DNA from: Pyronema omphalodes
Taxonomy: Eukaryota > Ascomycota > Pezizomycetes > Pezizales > Pyronemataceae
Assembly (NCBI GenBank): GCA_024516155.1
Contig: JAJJXM010000053.1
Location: 310,001-374,000 of the forward strand
Length of the DNA: 64,000 nucleotides
Direction of reading: 5' to 3'
Part shown: piece after piece, positions 1 to 11,115 of the stretch
How the letters are laid out: each line of letters opens with the position of its first letter
Numbering within the stretch: the first letter of the stretch is position 1
The notes under the pieces: generated by a model
What the model saw: the letters and a program-made list of their open reading frames with translations, nothing else
What the model was told of the DNA's origin: nothing
The model's database searches: none
Program-made: the position numbers and the translations under genes

Positions 1-1460
1 CTCTTATCAAAACCAAACCCCCGTTCCCGTTTCCTTTTTTCTGTCCCTGTCCCCATTTCTTTAAATTCATCAAACCAGAACGCAAGAAGAAAAGTGGAAG
101 TAGAGAAGTGTATTCATTAAGAACAATCATGATCTAGCTCTCCGCGTCTATAGAGGGAGATATATATACCCAATATGGAACCTCCACCTCCATGTGCCAG
201 TCATGTAAGCCTTAAGTGCGGCTAAGAGTCAAAGAGTCCAAGACATCGAAACTTCGGGAGAATTTTTGACAGGATTCTTGTAGATGTAGATGTAACTGTT
301 GTCTATAGGCTATAGGCTATAGCTTATTGAATTTCCTGGGATTCTGAAATTCTGGGATCCTGATATTGAAATTTCTTAATCTTTAGAAATACTTGATCTT
401 ATGCATAATGCCATTGAAATTGAAATAGTTGTTAGTATGCACAGTACATCAGACTTAAGTACCCTGATTTGGATTATCTTTCACTTTGTTTTCCTCTTCA
501 CTTTGTTTTCCTCTTCACTTCACTTTACTTCCCTTTTCATGAAATTACATCATCATCACACCCTGAAAATTCCATAACATCTTCTAAGATTGCGGGGTCT
601 TATGTAATCGTAAATCTTAAATCTTAAATCGTAGATCTTAGATCCTGAGTTTCAAGTATATTATATAATCTATCTATCTATTTATTTATTTAATTATGAT
701 TATGATTATCATTATCAGATCCTTCAATATTTCCATTCATCCATACCAGTGAACACTGAACAGTTACGAAGTTGGATAACAGCTGCATAGTTTATAGTAG
801 CTGTATCTGTAGCCGTAACTCACTAACTAACTAAATAACCAGCCGGCCAAAGTTCTAAACTCCAGATATCTCAACTCTTATATAGTCCATACTCTAAACT
901 TATCTTAAAAATATCTTGCATAAAACCACACCGCCCCCCACCCCCCCCCTTCTTATTTCGAACCTCTTTTTTTCCTTTTATTCTAAACTTCGTAAGTCCT
1001 TTATTCTAAACTTCTTATGTCCTTCACTAGGGTAAACCGGAGTATATGGACTACAGTCGGCTGTATATATGATTTATCTGTACATATATCATATAGCCGT
1101 TCTATAAATTCTATACATACTATATATACTATATATAGCCCGCACCTATTCAAAAAAAAATAACCCCACTGTAATGTAATGTACGTACCTGCCATATACC
1201 ACTCCCTCTGTCAATCCCCATCACTCCCCATCACTCCCCCATCTCCTCATACCACTCCCTCCCCCATCACCCCCATCTCCCCATCACTACTCCCCATGTC
1301 CCCAGCACTCCCTCCCCATCACTCCCTCCCCATAAATCCCCATCCCCATCACTCCCTCCCATCACCCCTCCCCATCCAAGCCCCATCTCCCCATCGCTAG
1401 CCATCACTCCTCTCCATCACCCCTCTTCACACCGTCTTCATCCAAGACCCAGTGAAGCCC

Positions 1461-1515
1461 CAGTAAATCACCAGTAAATCACCAGTAAATCACCAGTAAA
1501 TCACCAGTAAATCAC
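1461..1515. repeat. 11-bp minisatellite, 5 perfect copies
   Basis: Five exact head-to-tail copies of CAGTAAATCAC are visible, followed by a degenerate CAGTGCAC. The array lies in a C/A-rich low-complexity region with no gene. Confidence 0.9.
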
Positions 1516-2127
1516 CAGTGCACAAAAGCATACCTATAAAAACCACAAATAAACAAAAACAAACAAAAACAAAACCACAAACACAAACACAAACAAAATC
1601 AAAAACATAAACTGTCACAACCAAAAACAAAAACACAAACAGCATACCCAAGTCCTACCCAAGTCCTACCCAAGCCCTACCCATCCAACTTAAGCCATGA
1701 TGAACAGCAACAGCAAGCATACCTATAAAAAAAACACAAACAGCATACTCATCCCACCCAAGTCCTACCCATCCCACCCATCCAACTTAAGCCATGATAA
1801 ACAGCAACAATACCCAAGTCCCATCCCGCCCATCTTACCCGGCACCACCAGCACCGGTACCGGCTATGATGGTGATGGTGATGAGCTACATATAGCACCG
1901 TACATACCCCATACCCCGCATTCTGCTGCTGTGGGGCCGCCATACCATCCCGCCCATCCCACCATACCATCCCACCATACCAGCCCACCATACCATCCCG
2001 CCCAGCCCAACCCAGCCTAGCCTACATAGCACGTTACCGGACCGGGACTAAACAACAAGCGGGTGATTCCCGCACCCTTGTTTGTTCACATTCATTCCGA
2101 TGCGAGCGGGTATTGTTGATTATCAGT

Positions 2128-2270
2128 GTGGGGGTGGGGGGCGGGGGGGGGGGGCGGGTTATAAATAGGTATGAGATGATTAGGGATGGGGTATGGTGCG
2201 AAAACTCCGAAGAAGGATCAAAACAATAAGATGAGTAAACGATGATGAGTGGGGGGGGGGGGGGGGGGGG
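2128..2270 (+). repeat. G-run cluster including a 20-nt G homopolymer
   Basis: Runs of five to twelve G at about 2128-2158 are followed by an uninterrupted run of 20 G at 2251-2270. Several G-tracts of three or more within 30 nt fit the G-quadruplex pattern on the plus strand. Homopolymers of this length are also common assembly or sequencing trouble spots, so the exact length is uncertain. Confidence 0.7.
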
Positions 2271-2754
2271 AGTTTACAGTGTACATGTACATACCCTTAG
2301 CTGGGGGGATTGATTGGATTGGGGTGTGAGTTTATTGGTTCACACAGTGGAGATATCACTGATTACAGGTACAGTCGGTATTGTTATTATCCAAGTTTTG
2401 CAGGAGTTTCGAGGGGTTTAGAGATAGGTGAAAAAAAAAAAAAAATAAGAATGGTATATTGAGGTTAAAGGTATGAAGTTATGAACAAACACGCTACAAA
2501 CGATCCGCCAGCAGAATTCAGACACTGCATCAGGAAACAATGCCATAGGAATAACCCACACAAAAGCAGAATGAAAAAAAACACAGAAACAAGAAACAAA
2601 GAAAGAAGTTACATAGACCCATGCTATAAGACAAACCGTAAACCATAAAAGATGCCAAGTAAGTAAGTGGTTACCGCTCTCAGACCATGCTGAAACTACG
2701 TTCGACTTCATCTGTAGTTCTCCTCCATCTACAGTTCTTCACTAGAACGGTGCT

Positions 2755-3782
2755 CTAGCTAACAGGGCTCCAAGGGAGAGGCACAAGTATTCTGCTCTCC
2801 ATCTTCTGGATAAGAGGTACAGTCTTGTGCACAGTTGAACTCCAGCCCTGCTCGCTCCAGCTATGTTCACGGGCCAACTGACGATCTCGAAGGTCTTGGA
2901 ATTGCCATAGGTAATGAACCATGTTCAATGCTCCGACCTGAGTGAACCACGCGCCTACACCTTCCATGACATTCCGTCTCGCTGCCAAACCTGCACGCCA
3001 GTGGGTTTCCCATTCCAGGAGGTTTCCAGGGTGTAGAGTGTATGATCTAAGCTCAAAGATTCCACCAAGAGATCGCGGGGAAGTAGTGGGCCAGAAGCTA
3101 AACTCCTGCATGAGGTCTGTGCGGCGTGCATATAGTAGTTGGGGAAGCTTCTTGGAGTAGTCGCGGTACTTTGCCGAGTTCTGGAGCTGGTTTAGGGTGT
3201 CATGGTATCCTGCGTATCCTTTGTATTCCCAGATATGTACTGCATGACAATTAGCAACGCTCAAGTTGATGCAGCATTCAGGAAGGAGGACATACTGAAA
3301 GTATCTGGGTCACCAATCTCTGTCTTCCAGCTTCCAACGAGATGGCAAGAGTTGTTGGGATCGTTTGCAATGTCTGGATACATGCTACCGACTAAATCCG
3401 AATACTCCTGCTGTTTATCCGGTTTGACATTGTGAATCTCGATGGCGTGGACGTATTTTCCTCTAGCAAGAACTTTCGAGTAGGATTGCTCCAACTCCGC
3501 ATCTTCTCGCTGTCCCTTCTCAGATCCATAGAGAATGCTCTTTACAATTCCGGCCTTGGGTACATCGTCGTATGACTTTCCATGTAGTGCAGCAAACTGT
3601 GCTTTCTTCTGCTCCTCAAGCTTGGCCCGGAAGGCACGCTGGCGTTCCTTGAACCCAGCTGAGTTTTCAGGAGTGTGTGTTATGTCGCCAAGCGCAGGAA
3701 GCTTGCTGTTGAGCACCCGAGTCGTGGAAATGCTGCGAAGACCAAGCCGTAGCTGTTGTCGTGCGGAGGCGGTTGCAAACAT
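2755..3782 (-). CDS. NIPSNAP-family mitochondrial protein
   Basis: Two exons on the minus strand, 3296-3782 and 2755-3239, separated by a 56-bp intron (3240-3295). The intron has donor GTATGT, a GCTAAT-like branch point and a CAG acceptor. Splicing joins ...GDPDTF to IHIWEYKGY in frame, giving about 323 residues. The first 25 residues (start MFATASARQQLRLGLRSIST) are rich in Arg/Ser/Leu without acidic residues, as in a mitochondrial presequence. The C-terminal half resembles the NIPSNAP fold: an IHIWEY strand, an EFSFWP segment and an FELRSYTLHPGN strand, the last resembling family motifs. NIPSNAPs are mitochondrial proteins linked to mitophagy signalling in animals, and the fungal role is unclear. 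The gene is head-to-head with the flavin-binding gene at 4326, 543 bp apart. Confidence 0.85.
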
Positions 3783-4325
3783 GGTTTGAGCTTGTTGTCC
3801 TAGCTCGGGTAGTAGTAGTTGATTGCGGGGTGAGCTCTTGGAGGAAAATGGATGTCACAGCAGTAATGAGATTGCTTTTGTGTTTGTTTTCGTCTTGTTT
3901 ATGTGTTGAGGGGAAAAGGAGGTGGTGATGAAGAGGGAAGGAGGGAAGCAGCGTGAGGAGATGAGTGATATACAAGCTGCTTTAGGCGGCTGCGGGGAAG
4001 AGCTGAGCTCAGGCTGTGATGCATCTGCTTCATGTTCCTGGTTCTTGTGTATCATCGACAGGGATCAGCCCCACGTCCATCTTGGCCTATCAGCCACTCT
4101 TGCTTTTGTGGAGGGGTCTGGTTCACAGGCCGGTTGGAAGGTTGGCAACCCACGCTAATCCCCTCTACACCCCGCGTTCCCACGTCATCCAACGATCGAA
4201 GCGAAGCTGACTGACTAACGAACGGATAGAGTCGTGTTCTGTCTCCGTCACGCTCGCCACCAACAGCCAAATCCATCACATTCCCCATCCCCACCACAAC
4301 CACTGACCCCGTCGCTCTTAAAACA

Positions 4326-5007
4326 ATGGCCACCGACTCGCATCAGCTCCCCGCCGAGGTCGAAGTTTGCGTCAAGAATGCCCGCTACGTACGAACAGCT
4401 ACAGTATCCAAAGAGCTTACCCCAAACTAACTGATGCTAGCTTCACTTTGCTACCTCGGGTGGTCTATGGCCTCACGTCTCATTGATGAACTACACCTAC
4501 CTTCCGTCGAACCCGTTCAATTTGCCTGCTGAGGGAAAGCCCGTGATTATCCTTACTATTCAGCCCTCGGCAAAGAAGATTGCCAATCTTCAAGCAAACC
4601 CGCGTGTGTCACTCTTGGTTCACGACTGGGTGTCACACCGTACTTCCTTCTCCGCAGACGCACCTCAACAGCCCCAGAGCTCCCTTGCGACTTTGTTGAG
4701 CAACTTGAACTCGGCTGCACTTTCAAGTATTTCAGCAACCCTCTTCGGTTATGCGCACCTCATAGAATCAGGTACGGAAGAAGAGAAGTACTACAGAAAG
4801 GTTCATACCGAGAACTGCACTGCAGCTGGCGAGAGTATGTGCTACCTTAATGAGGAGAGCACCAGAATCGCCGTTGTAGCCATTTCTTGGGCACGCGTTG
4901 CGGATCACAAGGGATCCGTAAAGGATTGGATCGCTCCTGGCCAGGAGAAGGCATGGAAGGAGTTCGAAGAAGGAACCCCCGCTCCCCAGGTTAACGGAGC
5001 CATTTAA
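4326..5007 (+). CDS. Pyridoxamine 5'-phosphate oxidase-like FMN-binding protein
   Basis: Exons 4326-4388 and 4441-5007, with a 52-bp intron (donor GTACGA, ACTAAC branch point, CTAG acceptor) in phase 0, give 209 residues. The joined N-terminus reads NARYLHFATSGGLWPHVSLM, a typical start of the split-barrel fold: a short helix followed by a strand that contacts flavin. Later segments such as VIILTIQPSAKKIANLQANP and VSLLVHDW fit the same fold. The protein resembles the yeast YLR456W/YPR172W group, whose members are called PNPOx-related but have no proven oxidase activity. Substrate and location cannot be read from the sequence. The start is fixed by the only ATG that splices in frame to the conserved exon. 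Confidence 0.85.
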
Positions 5008-5409
5008 GCTGGGTTGAATGGTTAGGAGATATCACACATAAGGCCTCTTTAGTTTGCACCCTGTCTGGGTGTTTGTTCGGCTACCCGATATTTGTCTTTT
5101 TGCTTCAGCGTTTGTTTTATTATAATTTCATTTGAGAAGCGATAACCTTTTTATGTTGGCAATGGAATACTTTAAATATTATGCAAAGCGCGTCGCGCAC
5201 CTTGTCAAGCTCCGTGAAGATCAACTGCATGAACGGGTGGGATCCGAAGAGCCTCCACGCTGCCAAGAATACGCGTGAATAGCGGGTGTTACACAAGTGG
5301 TTCCAAAAATAAGGCAGCACTGAAACTGTGAAACAGTTTTGCCGATAAAAAATAATCCACCACCAGCCTTGCTAGCAACAAATTGCGGCCCGTTGCGACA
5401 TCAGACATC

Positions 5410-6452
5410 ATGAGCGAACCACAGACGAAGGTATGTCTCAGATACGTTATCTTATGCTTGCGCACCACTAACCTCTTCAGAAACTCAAGTTATCTAACAG
5501 CTCCGACGACTCGACCCCTACCACTTTTTATGCCCCCACGAGCTCGTCGCGACTCTACACCGTCTCCCTTGCCGTTCCCTCGTCGATCTTGTCGAACGAC
5601 CACTCCCATGAATACCAGACCCTTCTTGTTGGAAGCATTGCACGCGCTGCCGCTGCCTGTTGCGTAGACGAAATCGTAGTCTTCAACGATAATGGAGATG
5701 AGAACACTCACTTTACAGAAATGATGGTCCATATTCTTTCGTATCTCGAGACTGCACCATACCTACGAAAACATCTTTTCAAGAAGCACCCGAACCTCAA
5801 GAGCATTGGTGTCCTGGGACCAATTGACTTACCGAACCACTACCACCCTGGCGAAGGAGGATTATATCGAGAGGGGGTTGTTGTGGGGGAAACTACGGGT
5901 GGATCGTTAGTGGATGCTGGTCTGGATCGGAGGGTTTTGGTGGAAGCTAAAATCCCAGTGGGTGCGAGGTTAACATTGCGGTTTTCCTCAATTGAAGAAG
6001 GGGCTGGAAAGGGCTCAGCTGGATTGGAGCATATCCCCGCTGAGCCAGTTGCTCCTGATGCACCGAGGGTAGAAGATGGGTTCTATTGGGGACACACAGT
6101 ACGACAGGCTGCAAATTTGAGCGCTGTATTCACCGAAGCCCCATTTGAAGGTGGATACAATGTTTCGTTGGGAACTTCACAGCATGGCACTGATATTGCT
6201 CAAGTCTGCACTAAGCTACCAAAGTTTGAGCACATGCTCATTGCATTTGGTGGAAAGGCAGGACTTGAGGGTGCGCTCGAGAACGATGAGGCTCTCAAGG
6301 GAGCTGGACTCGAACATGTAAAGGATATGTTTGATTTTTGGGTCAATGTTTGTCCGGGTCAGGGGGTTAGGACGATCCGTACAGAAGATGCCGTCTGGCT
6401 GACGTTAAGTCGTCTTAGAGAGACGATTGAACGTTGTGGTGTAAAGGCGTAA
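5410..6452 (+). CDS. SPOUT-domain RNA methyltransferase homologue (SPOUT1/C9orf114 family)
   Basis: A tiny first exon (5410-5430, seven codons MSEPQTK) joins across a 50-bp intron (5431-5480, GTATGT...TTCAG) to 5481-6452, giving 330 residues. The family core is clear: RLYTVSLAVPSSIL, then LLVGSIARAAAACCVDEIVV, LRKHLFKKHPNLKSIGVLGP, LPNHYHPGE, and near the end a CPGQGVRTIRTEDA segment that forms part of the cofactor-binding trefoil knot. Homologues are human SPOUT1 (CENP-32) and two yeast paralogues, YGR283C and YMR310C. They are nuclear or nucleolar and linked to rRNA or spindle functions. An OB-like insert (around residues 120-200) between the two SPOUT halves is also typical. The exact target RNA is not known from sequence. 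Confidence 0.9.
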
Positions 6453-7356
6453 TAGTTTATCTACATAATTATTTATCATCTACTGTAAATAGATTGCCCA
6501 GTTTCAGATTTGGATCAATGCGCAGATGATGATTATGACGGAGTGGGATGGATCGTATACATATTGCATCATAGCCTTCCTTGGATCTTGGGTCTGTTGC
6601 GGGAGCTTAACCTGCGGCTCACTTAACTCCCCCCCCCATGGCGCCGGGCCGAGAGTCATGTCCCATGACGCGGAAGCAAAAACAGCCGAACCCACGGTGG
6701 ATTTGCTTGGATAATTAAAGATCTCACGGTGAAATTGGTGTCTAGATTGCGGCTCCCACAGACGTCGTCGTAATTGATTGGCACTCGGAGAATATTGCGG
6801 AGATGAGTGATTTCTCAAGCGTGATTTTTGTGTGCTGTGTCACGGAACAAAGAAGCTTACCTATCCCTACACGCTGTCCTGTCCCTCCCCCTTCGAACCT
6901 TCGAACCACGCCTTTCCGATTTTGCTTCTCTATTCATCATTCGAGTCCTCGCACACGACACTCAACACACTCCCGACATCTTCATCAATCAATCTTATAC
7001 TCCTCCAGCTGAACCGTTACGCTCCTTTCATCTTCGGCTTTATTCATTGCTGTTCCGGTTTAAGTCACCCCCGTCACAACGAGCGTAGACGACCCACAGC
7101 CTCATCTGCGCGACGTGCAGTCACCGTAAAGCAGCAGTTCCAGTTCACTACACCAACCTTGCGAAAGCTTCAGACGCAACTCTATCGACCAGCGCGAAGA
7201 CAAGGCGGAACCCTCGGCAACACGACGGAGTATTAGAATCGCCAGTCAACACCGATCTACCCCTCCGATAGCAACACCTGCACTGCACCCTTATCTGGCC
7301 TGTCCCCCTAACGTTCGAAACACCTCGACAACCCACCTACCACAGTACTCCACAGA
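6453..7356. other. Intergenic region and CT-rich 5' region of PIS1
   Basis: No gene is supported. The part from about 6840 to 7350 is rich in C and T with many CCC/TCC blocks, the usual look of a filamentous-fungal promoter and leader. Open frames here overlap in several frames and have no family resemblance. Confidence 0.5.
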
Positions 7357-8241
7357 ATGTCGGTCTCTAAATCCAATGGCCAGCCCACCGAGGCCGAAGC
7401 TGATGTCGGAAACATCTTCCTCTTCATCCCCAACCTGATCGGTATTGCGCACCCCCTAGCTTACATGCTGGCCTGCCGGCCATGAGCGTGTCCCAGCGGA
7501 CTGACTCTTGCTTCCTTTCTCAGGTTACTCTCGTGTGGTTCTCGCCGGAGCTTCCCTTTACTTTATGTCATACCACCCTAACTACTGCGCAATTCTCTAC
7601 TCAATTTCGTGCTTGTTGGATGCTCTGGACGGATATGCTGCCAGAAAGTTCAACCAGTCAACCAAGTTCGGCGCAGTGTTGGACATGGTGACGGACCGGT
7701 GTACAACAAGTTGTCTTCTTGTGTTCTTGAGCGCTGCTTACACCAACTACGCCGTGTTGTTCCAGGTGTTGATCTCCCTGGACTTGGCAAGTCACTACAT
7801 GCACATGTATGTTTCCATCATGCTTTTGGTAGAAACACGCTGACCCGGGTGTCCGGATAGGTATGCGTCGTTAGATTCTGGAGCAACCTCGCACAAGAAG
7901 GTTGAGAAGAAGCGTAGCAAGATTCTTAACCTTTACTACTCCAACAACGTTTGTATCCCTCAATTCGAGCTATCTAAAACGTGTTCTGACAAGTTACACA
8001 GAAAGTCTTGTTCACCTTCTGTGCTGCCAACGAAATCTTCTTCCTCGCCCTCTACCTCCTGAGCTTCCCCGACTTTGCCAACGGTCACAACTGGCCTTGG
8101 GTCGTTGCCGCGGCAACTTTCCCCATCTGTGCCGCCAAGCAATGGATCAACGTCGTGCAGATGGTTAAGGCTGCCATTACTCTTGCCGAAGGAGACGTCG
8201 AGGCGCGGCGAAAGGCGGCCAAAGCGGCCAAGGCCTTGTAA
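7357..8241 (+). CDS. PIS1: Phosphatidylinositol synthase (CDP-diacylglycerol-inositol 3-phosphatidyltransferase)
   Basis: Four exons: 7357-7441, 7524-7806, 7861-7948 and 8002-8241, giving about 203 residues. It makes phosphatidylinositol from CDP-diacylglycerol and myo-inositol in the ER membrane. The CDP-alcohol phosphotransferase motif is complete: Asp61, Asp64-Gly65, Ala68-Arg69, then Gly78, Asp82 and Asp86 (DALDGYAARKF, FGAVLDMVTDR). The HYMHMYASLDSG segment followed by SHKKV is specific to PI synthases and is only seen after splicing exons 2 and 3 (AT|G TAT). Several hydrophobic segments follow. Intron 3 uses the less common donor GTTTGT. The protein is slightly shorter than yeast Pis1 (220 residues). 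It lies 691 bp upstream of, and on the same strand as, another enzyme of the same superfamily. Confidence 0.95.
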
Positions 8242-8932
8242 GGCGGGAACTAAAGTTGCAGATTTGGTACGGAGAGAAAATTTGAATAAGGTGTAGTGTG
8301 TAATGGGACGGTGTTGACATCGGGAAAGCTTCATTATTTGAATTTGATAGACAGTATTGGGCAGAAGAATGGTTACACACTGTGTAGGGATTTGAAACCG
8401 CAAACCGCGGAATCGGCAGCATTCGAATCGGAAGGCCTATTTGCAGTGGTTGAGCGAGATTGGATTGTATATTCCTGGGTAGTTTTGAATTTTGTACTTT
8501 TCCTCTTCTTTTTGTTGATTCTTCTTCTATTTTGTTTTCTGTAGCCTTCCGGTCACTTATTTCTTTTATTCTTGCTCTATTGGTAACCTTTTTTTCCTAT
8601 ATATTTTTACTCGTTTCTACGGATTTTGCTAGACCTGTATCTTCTTGTTCCCTTAATCAAGGGCTACGACACGTAGGGATTTTCTTTGGATTGTGGGGTG
8701 CTTCGTGCTGTGCGTAAGTATCTGTCTGTTCCAAGTCAGTTGTGATGGGGCGGTCTGTATGCGAATCCCTGATCCTCGACAGAACAACCCGATCTGTGAC
8801 GTCGCCTTGCCAAGGCCTGATGAAGACACCGTTTTTTTTCCAACAGGTCCTCCTCACCACTTCTCAACACCTCCAGCCCTCCCGTCCGAGTGATCGCGAA
8901 CAGCAGCACTCTCTCTGCCAGCAGCGACAATC
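8242..8932. other. PIS1-EPT1 intergenic region
   Basis: This stretch holds the 3' flank of PIS1 (T-rich, about 8500-8620) and the presumed promoter/leader of EPT1. No gene is supported. A CT-rich tract with CCTCC blocks lies at about 8850-8890, just before the EPT1 start. Confidence 0.5.
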
Positions 8933-10350
8933 ATGTATATCCGGCAATCGAAGCTGCGCCACCTCCGCGAGTACCAGTACTCCGGAGTCGATCACTCGCT
9001 CGTCTCTCGCTACATATTGAAACCATTTTACACCAACGTGTTTATTCATGTCTTCCCCATGTCAATGGCGTGCGTTGCTGTCCTGCCCCACATACCCCAC
9101 CAACCTGAGAAGCTAAAAAATATTTTAGCCCAAACTTGATCACACTCACTGGCTTCTTCTTCGTTGTTATTAACTTCTTGACTCTTCTTTGGTACAACCC
9201 TACTCTCGAACAAGACTGTCCTGCCTGGGTTTATGCTTCCTTCGGTGTCGGCCTTTTCCTTTACCAAACCTTCGATGCATGCGACGGAGCTCAGGCGCGT
9301 CGCACTGGTCAATCCGGTCCTTTGGGAGAACTATTCGACCATGGAGTAGACGCGATTAACACTACTCTTGGATGTATAATTTTCGCGGGAGCTGTGAATT
9401 TGGGACATTCCTGGTCGACTCTTCTTACCGCATTCGCTTCCTTATGCGCCTTCTACCTTACCACCTGGGAGGAATATCACACTGGAACTCTTTACCTTGG
9501 AATTGTTTCAGGACCCGTGGAGGGAGTTCTTACTCTCTGTGGAATCTACTTTATGACCGCTGTTAAGGGAGGAAGCTTCTGGCATCGTCCTGCACTGGCG
9601 GAAATTGGAATCAACGCAGAATGGATCCCTGAGGAGGCAAAGAATATGACCTTCATCACCTGGTGGTTAGCTTACGGAGGAGTCATGCTCGGATTCAACG
9701 TTATCCAAAGGTACCATATCCCCTGCTCTGCACCATGACGCCTATAAAGCTCCATCCAGCATTAAACATGCTAACATACCCAACCCACCAGCTCCGTCAA
9801 CGTAATCCGCGCACGCAACGCCAAAGGCCTCTCCTCCATCCCCGCCCTGATGGGCCTAGTCCCCTTCTTCATAACCTGGGCCGCCATTCCAGGATGGCTA
9901 TACCTCCGCCAAGAGATCCTCCAACAACACCTTATCCCCTTCCTATTCTTCGTCGGCATTGCCTTCGCCTACCAAGTCGGACTCATCATCGTGGCGCATC
10001 TAACAAAATCCCCCTTCCCCTTCGTGAACGTATTATTCATGCCCATTCTTGCCGGTCTCCTAGACGCCGCAGGCCCCGCGCTGGGTTTGGGCTGGAAATC
10101 GGTGCTCGGAGAAGGACAGTATGAGGTTGCGTATGTGTTTGCTTGCTTGGGATTGGCGATTGGTGTGCATGGAAGTTTTGTCGTCGATGTGGTTACCAAT
10201 ATTTGTGATTATTTGGATATTTGGTGCTTGACTATTAAACACCCGAAAATTCCGGGAGCACCACCCAAGACTCCTGCGAAGTCGGAGCAGAGGTCGGAGT
10301 TGAAGGTGGAAAGTTCGGCGGTTACGAGGGAGTTGAGGAGAAGGAAGTAG
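8933..10350 (+). CDS. EPT1: Diacylglycerol choline-/ethanolaminephosphotransferase
   Basis: Exons 8933-9069, 9129-9710 and 9792-10350 give 425 residues. It catalyses the last step of the Kennedy pathway, moving phosphocholine or phosphoethanolamine from its CDP form to diacylglycerol in the ER/Golgi membrane. The catalytic motif is complete: Asp95, Asp98-Gly99, Ala102-Arg103, then Gly112, Asp116 and Asp120 (FDACDGAQARRTG, LGELFDHGVD). The family N-terminus (LREYQYSGVDHSLVSRYIL) is followed by about seven to ten hydrophobic segments, and the tail is basic (ELRRRK). Introns are 59 and 81 bp. CPT1 and EPT1 paralogues cannot be told apart from this sequence alone. A long G-rich tract follows the stop codon. 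Confidence 0.93.
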
Positions 10351-10423
10351 CGTTGTGGCGGGGCTTTTTTGATGATGTTATGATGGCATGTTTTTTCTTT
10401 ATTTCTTTTTTCTTTTTTTCTTA

Positions 10424-10490
10424 GGAGTGGGGGGGTTAAGGGGGTAAGGGGGAAGGGGGGCACTGGGGAAGGGGGGGTAAGGGGGACGGG
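10424..10490 (+). repeat. G-quadruplex-like tract 3' of EPT1
   Basis: The sense strand carries at least seven runs of four or more G within 67 nt, separated by short TTAA/TAA/CACT spacers, directly after a T-rich run (10388-10422). It starts about 75 bp after the EPT1 stop codon, so it probably lies in the 3' UTR or at the transcript end. Formation of a quadruplex is inferred only from the pattern. Confidence 0.65.
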
Positions 10491-11089
10491 AGCTTAAAGA
10501 AGCCGGCGACAAGAAAAAGAGAGAGAGAGTCTTCCATGTAGACGTGGATATCTAAGCAACGGATGTATACTTTGATTTACTTTTGGTTAACAGGGAGGGG
10601 AGATGATAGTATATTTGTGGTGGCGTATTTCTGTAGCGATATATAATGCAAATTAATATGCATTTTCAACTGGTATTCTTGTTTTGTCATTGGGAATTAA
10701 CGTGACTTATCACTCATCACTCATTACTCATCACCAGTCACCAGTCACACATTACTCGTCACTCATCACTCATCATCCATCACTCATCACTCATCACTCA
10801 TCATCCAGCATCCATCACCTATCATCCACCTACCCAGCATCAGCATCCTTAACCAACCCACCCACCCATCATATGACATCCAGACCCCAAAGCAGAGTAT
10901 GTATCCTCCACAACCCATCACCACTTATCTTCATCACAGACTTACAGCTGCACATAATCTCACCCAAAAAAGCATCTACGGAAGTCAGAACCCGTCTTGG
11001 TACGTATATGTCTGTATATATGTTGTCTTGGTACATATGTCTTGGTACGTATGTATGTCTTGGTATATATGTCTGTATATATGTCTTGG

Positions 11090-11115
11090 TACGTATGTAT
11101 ATATATACATACGTA
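11090..11115. repeat. Perfect 26-bp AT-rich palindrome
   Basis: A fully self-complementary stretch with TACGTATG at its left end and CATACGTA at its right end, around a central TATATATATA core. It closes an array of GTCTTGGTACGTATG-like units that starts near 10996. It may simply reflect the TA-rich microsatellite background. Confidence 0.8.

Larger units (their letters stand above)
1..2754. other. Intergenic, low-complexity sequence; no gene seen
   Basis: No coding region can be supported here. The stretch holds C-rich imperfect repeats of CACTCCCCAT type (about 1190-1440), a perfect 11-bp minisatellite (1461-1515), A/C-rich sequence (1530-1640), a roughly 97-bp imperfect duplication (about 1641-1810), G-runs at 2128-2158 and 2251-2270, and an A-run near 2430. 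Open frames such as the one at 1697-2020 only translate the simple repeats (His/Pro/Ser-rich) and look non-coding. The left part may contain untranslated sequence of a gene outside the window. Confidence 0.6.

Noticed and set aside
1697..2020. 107-codon plus-strand open frame, His/Pro/Ser-rich
   Set aside because: It only translates C/A-rich simple repeats, and the opposite strand is open as well. No family resemblance.
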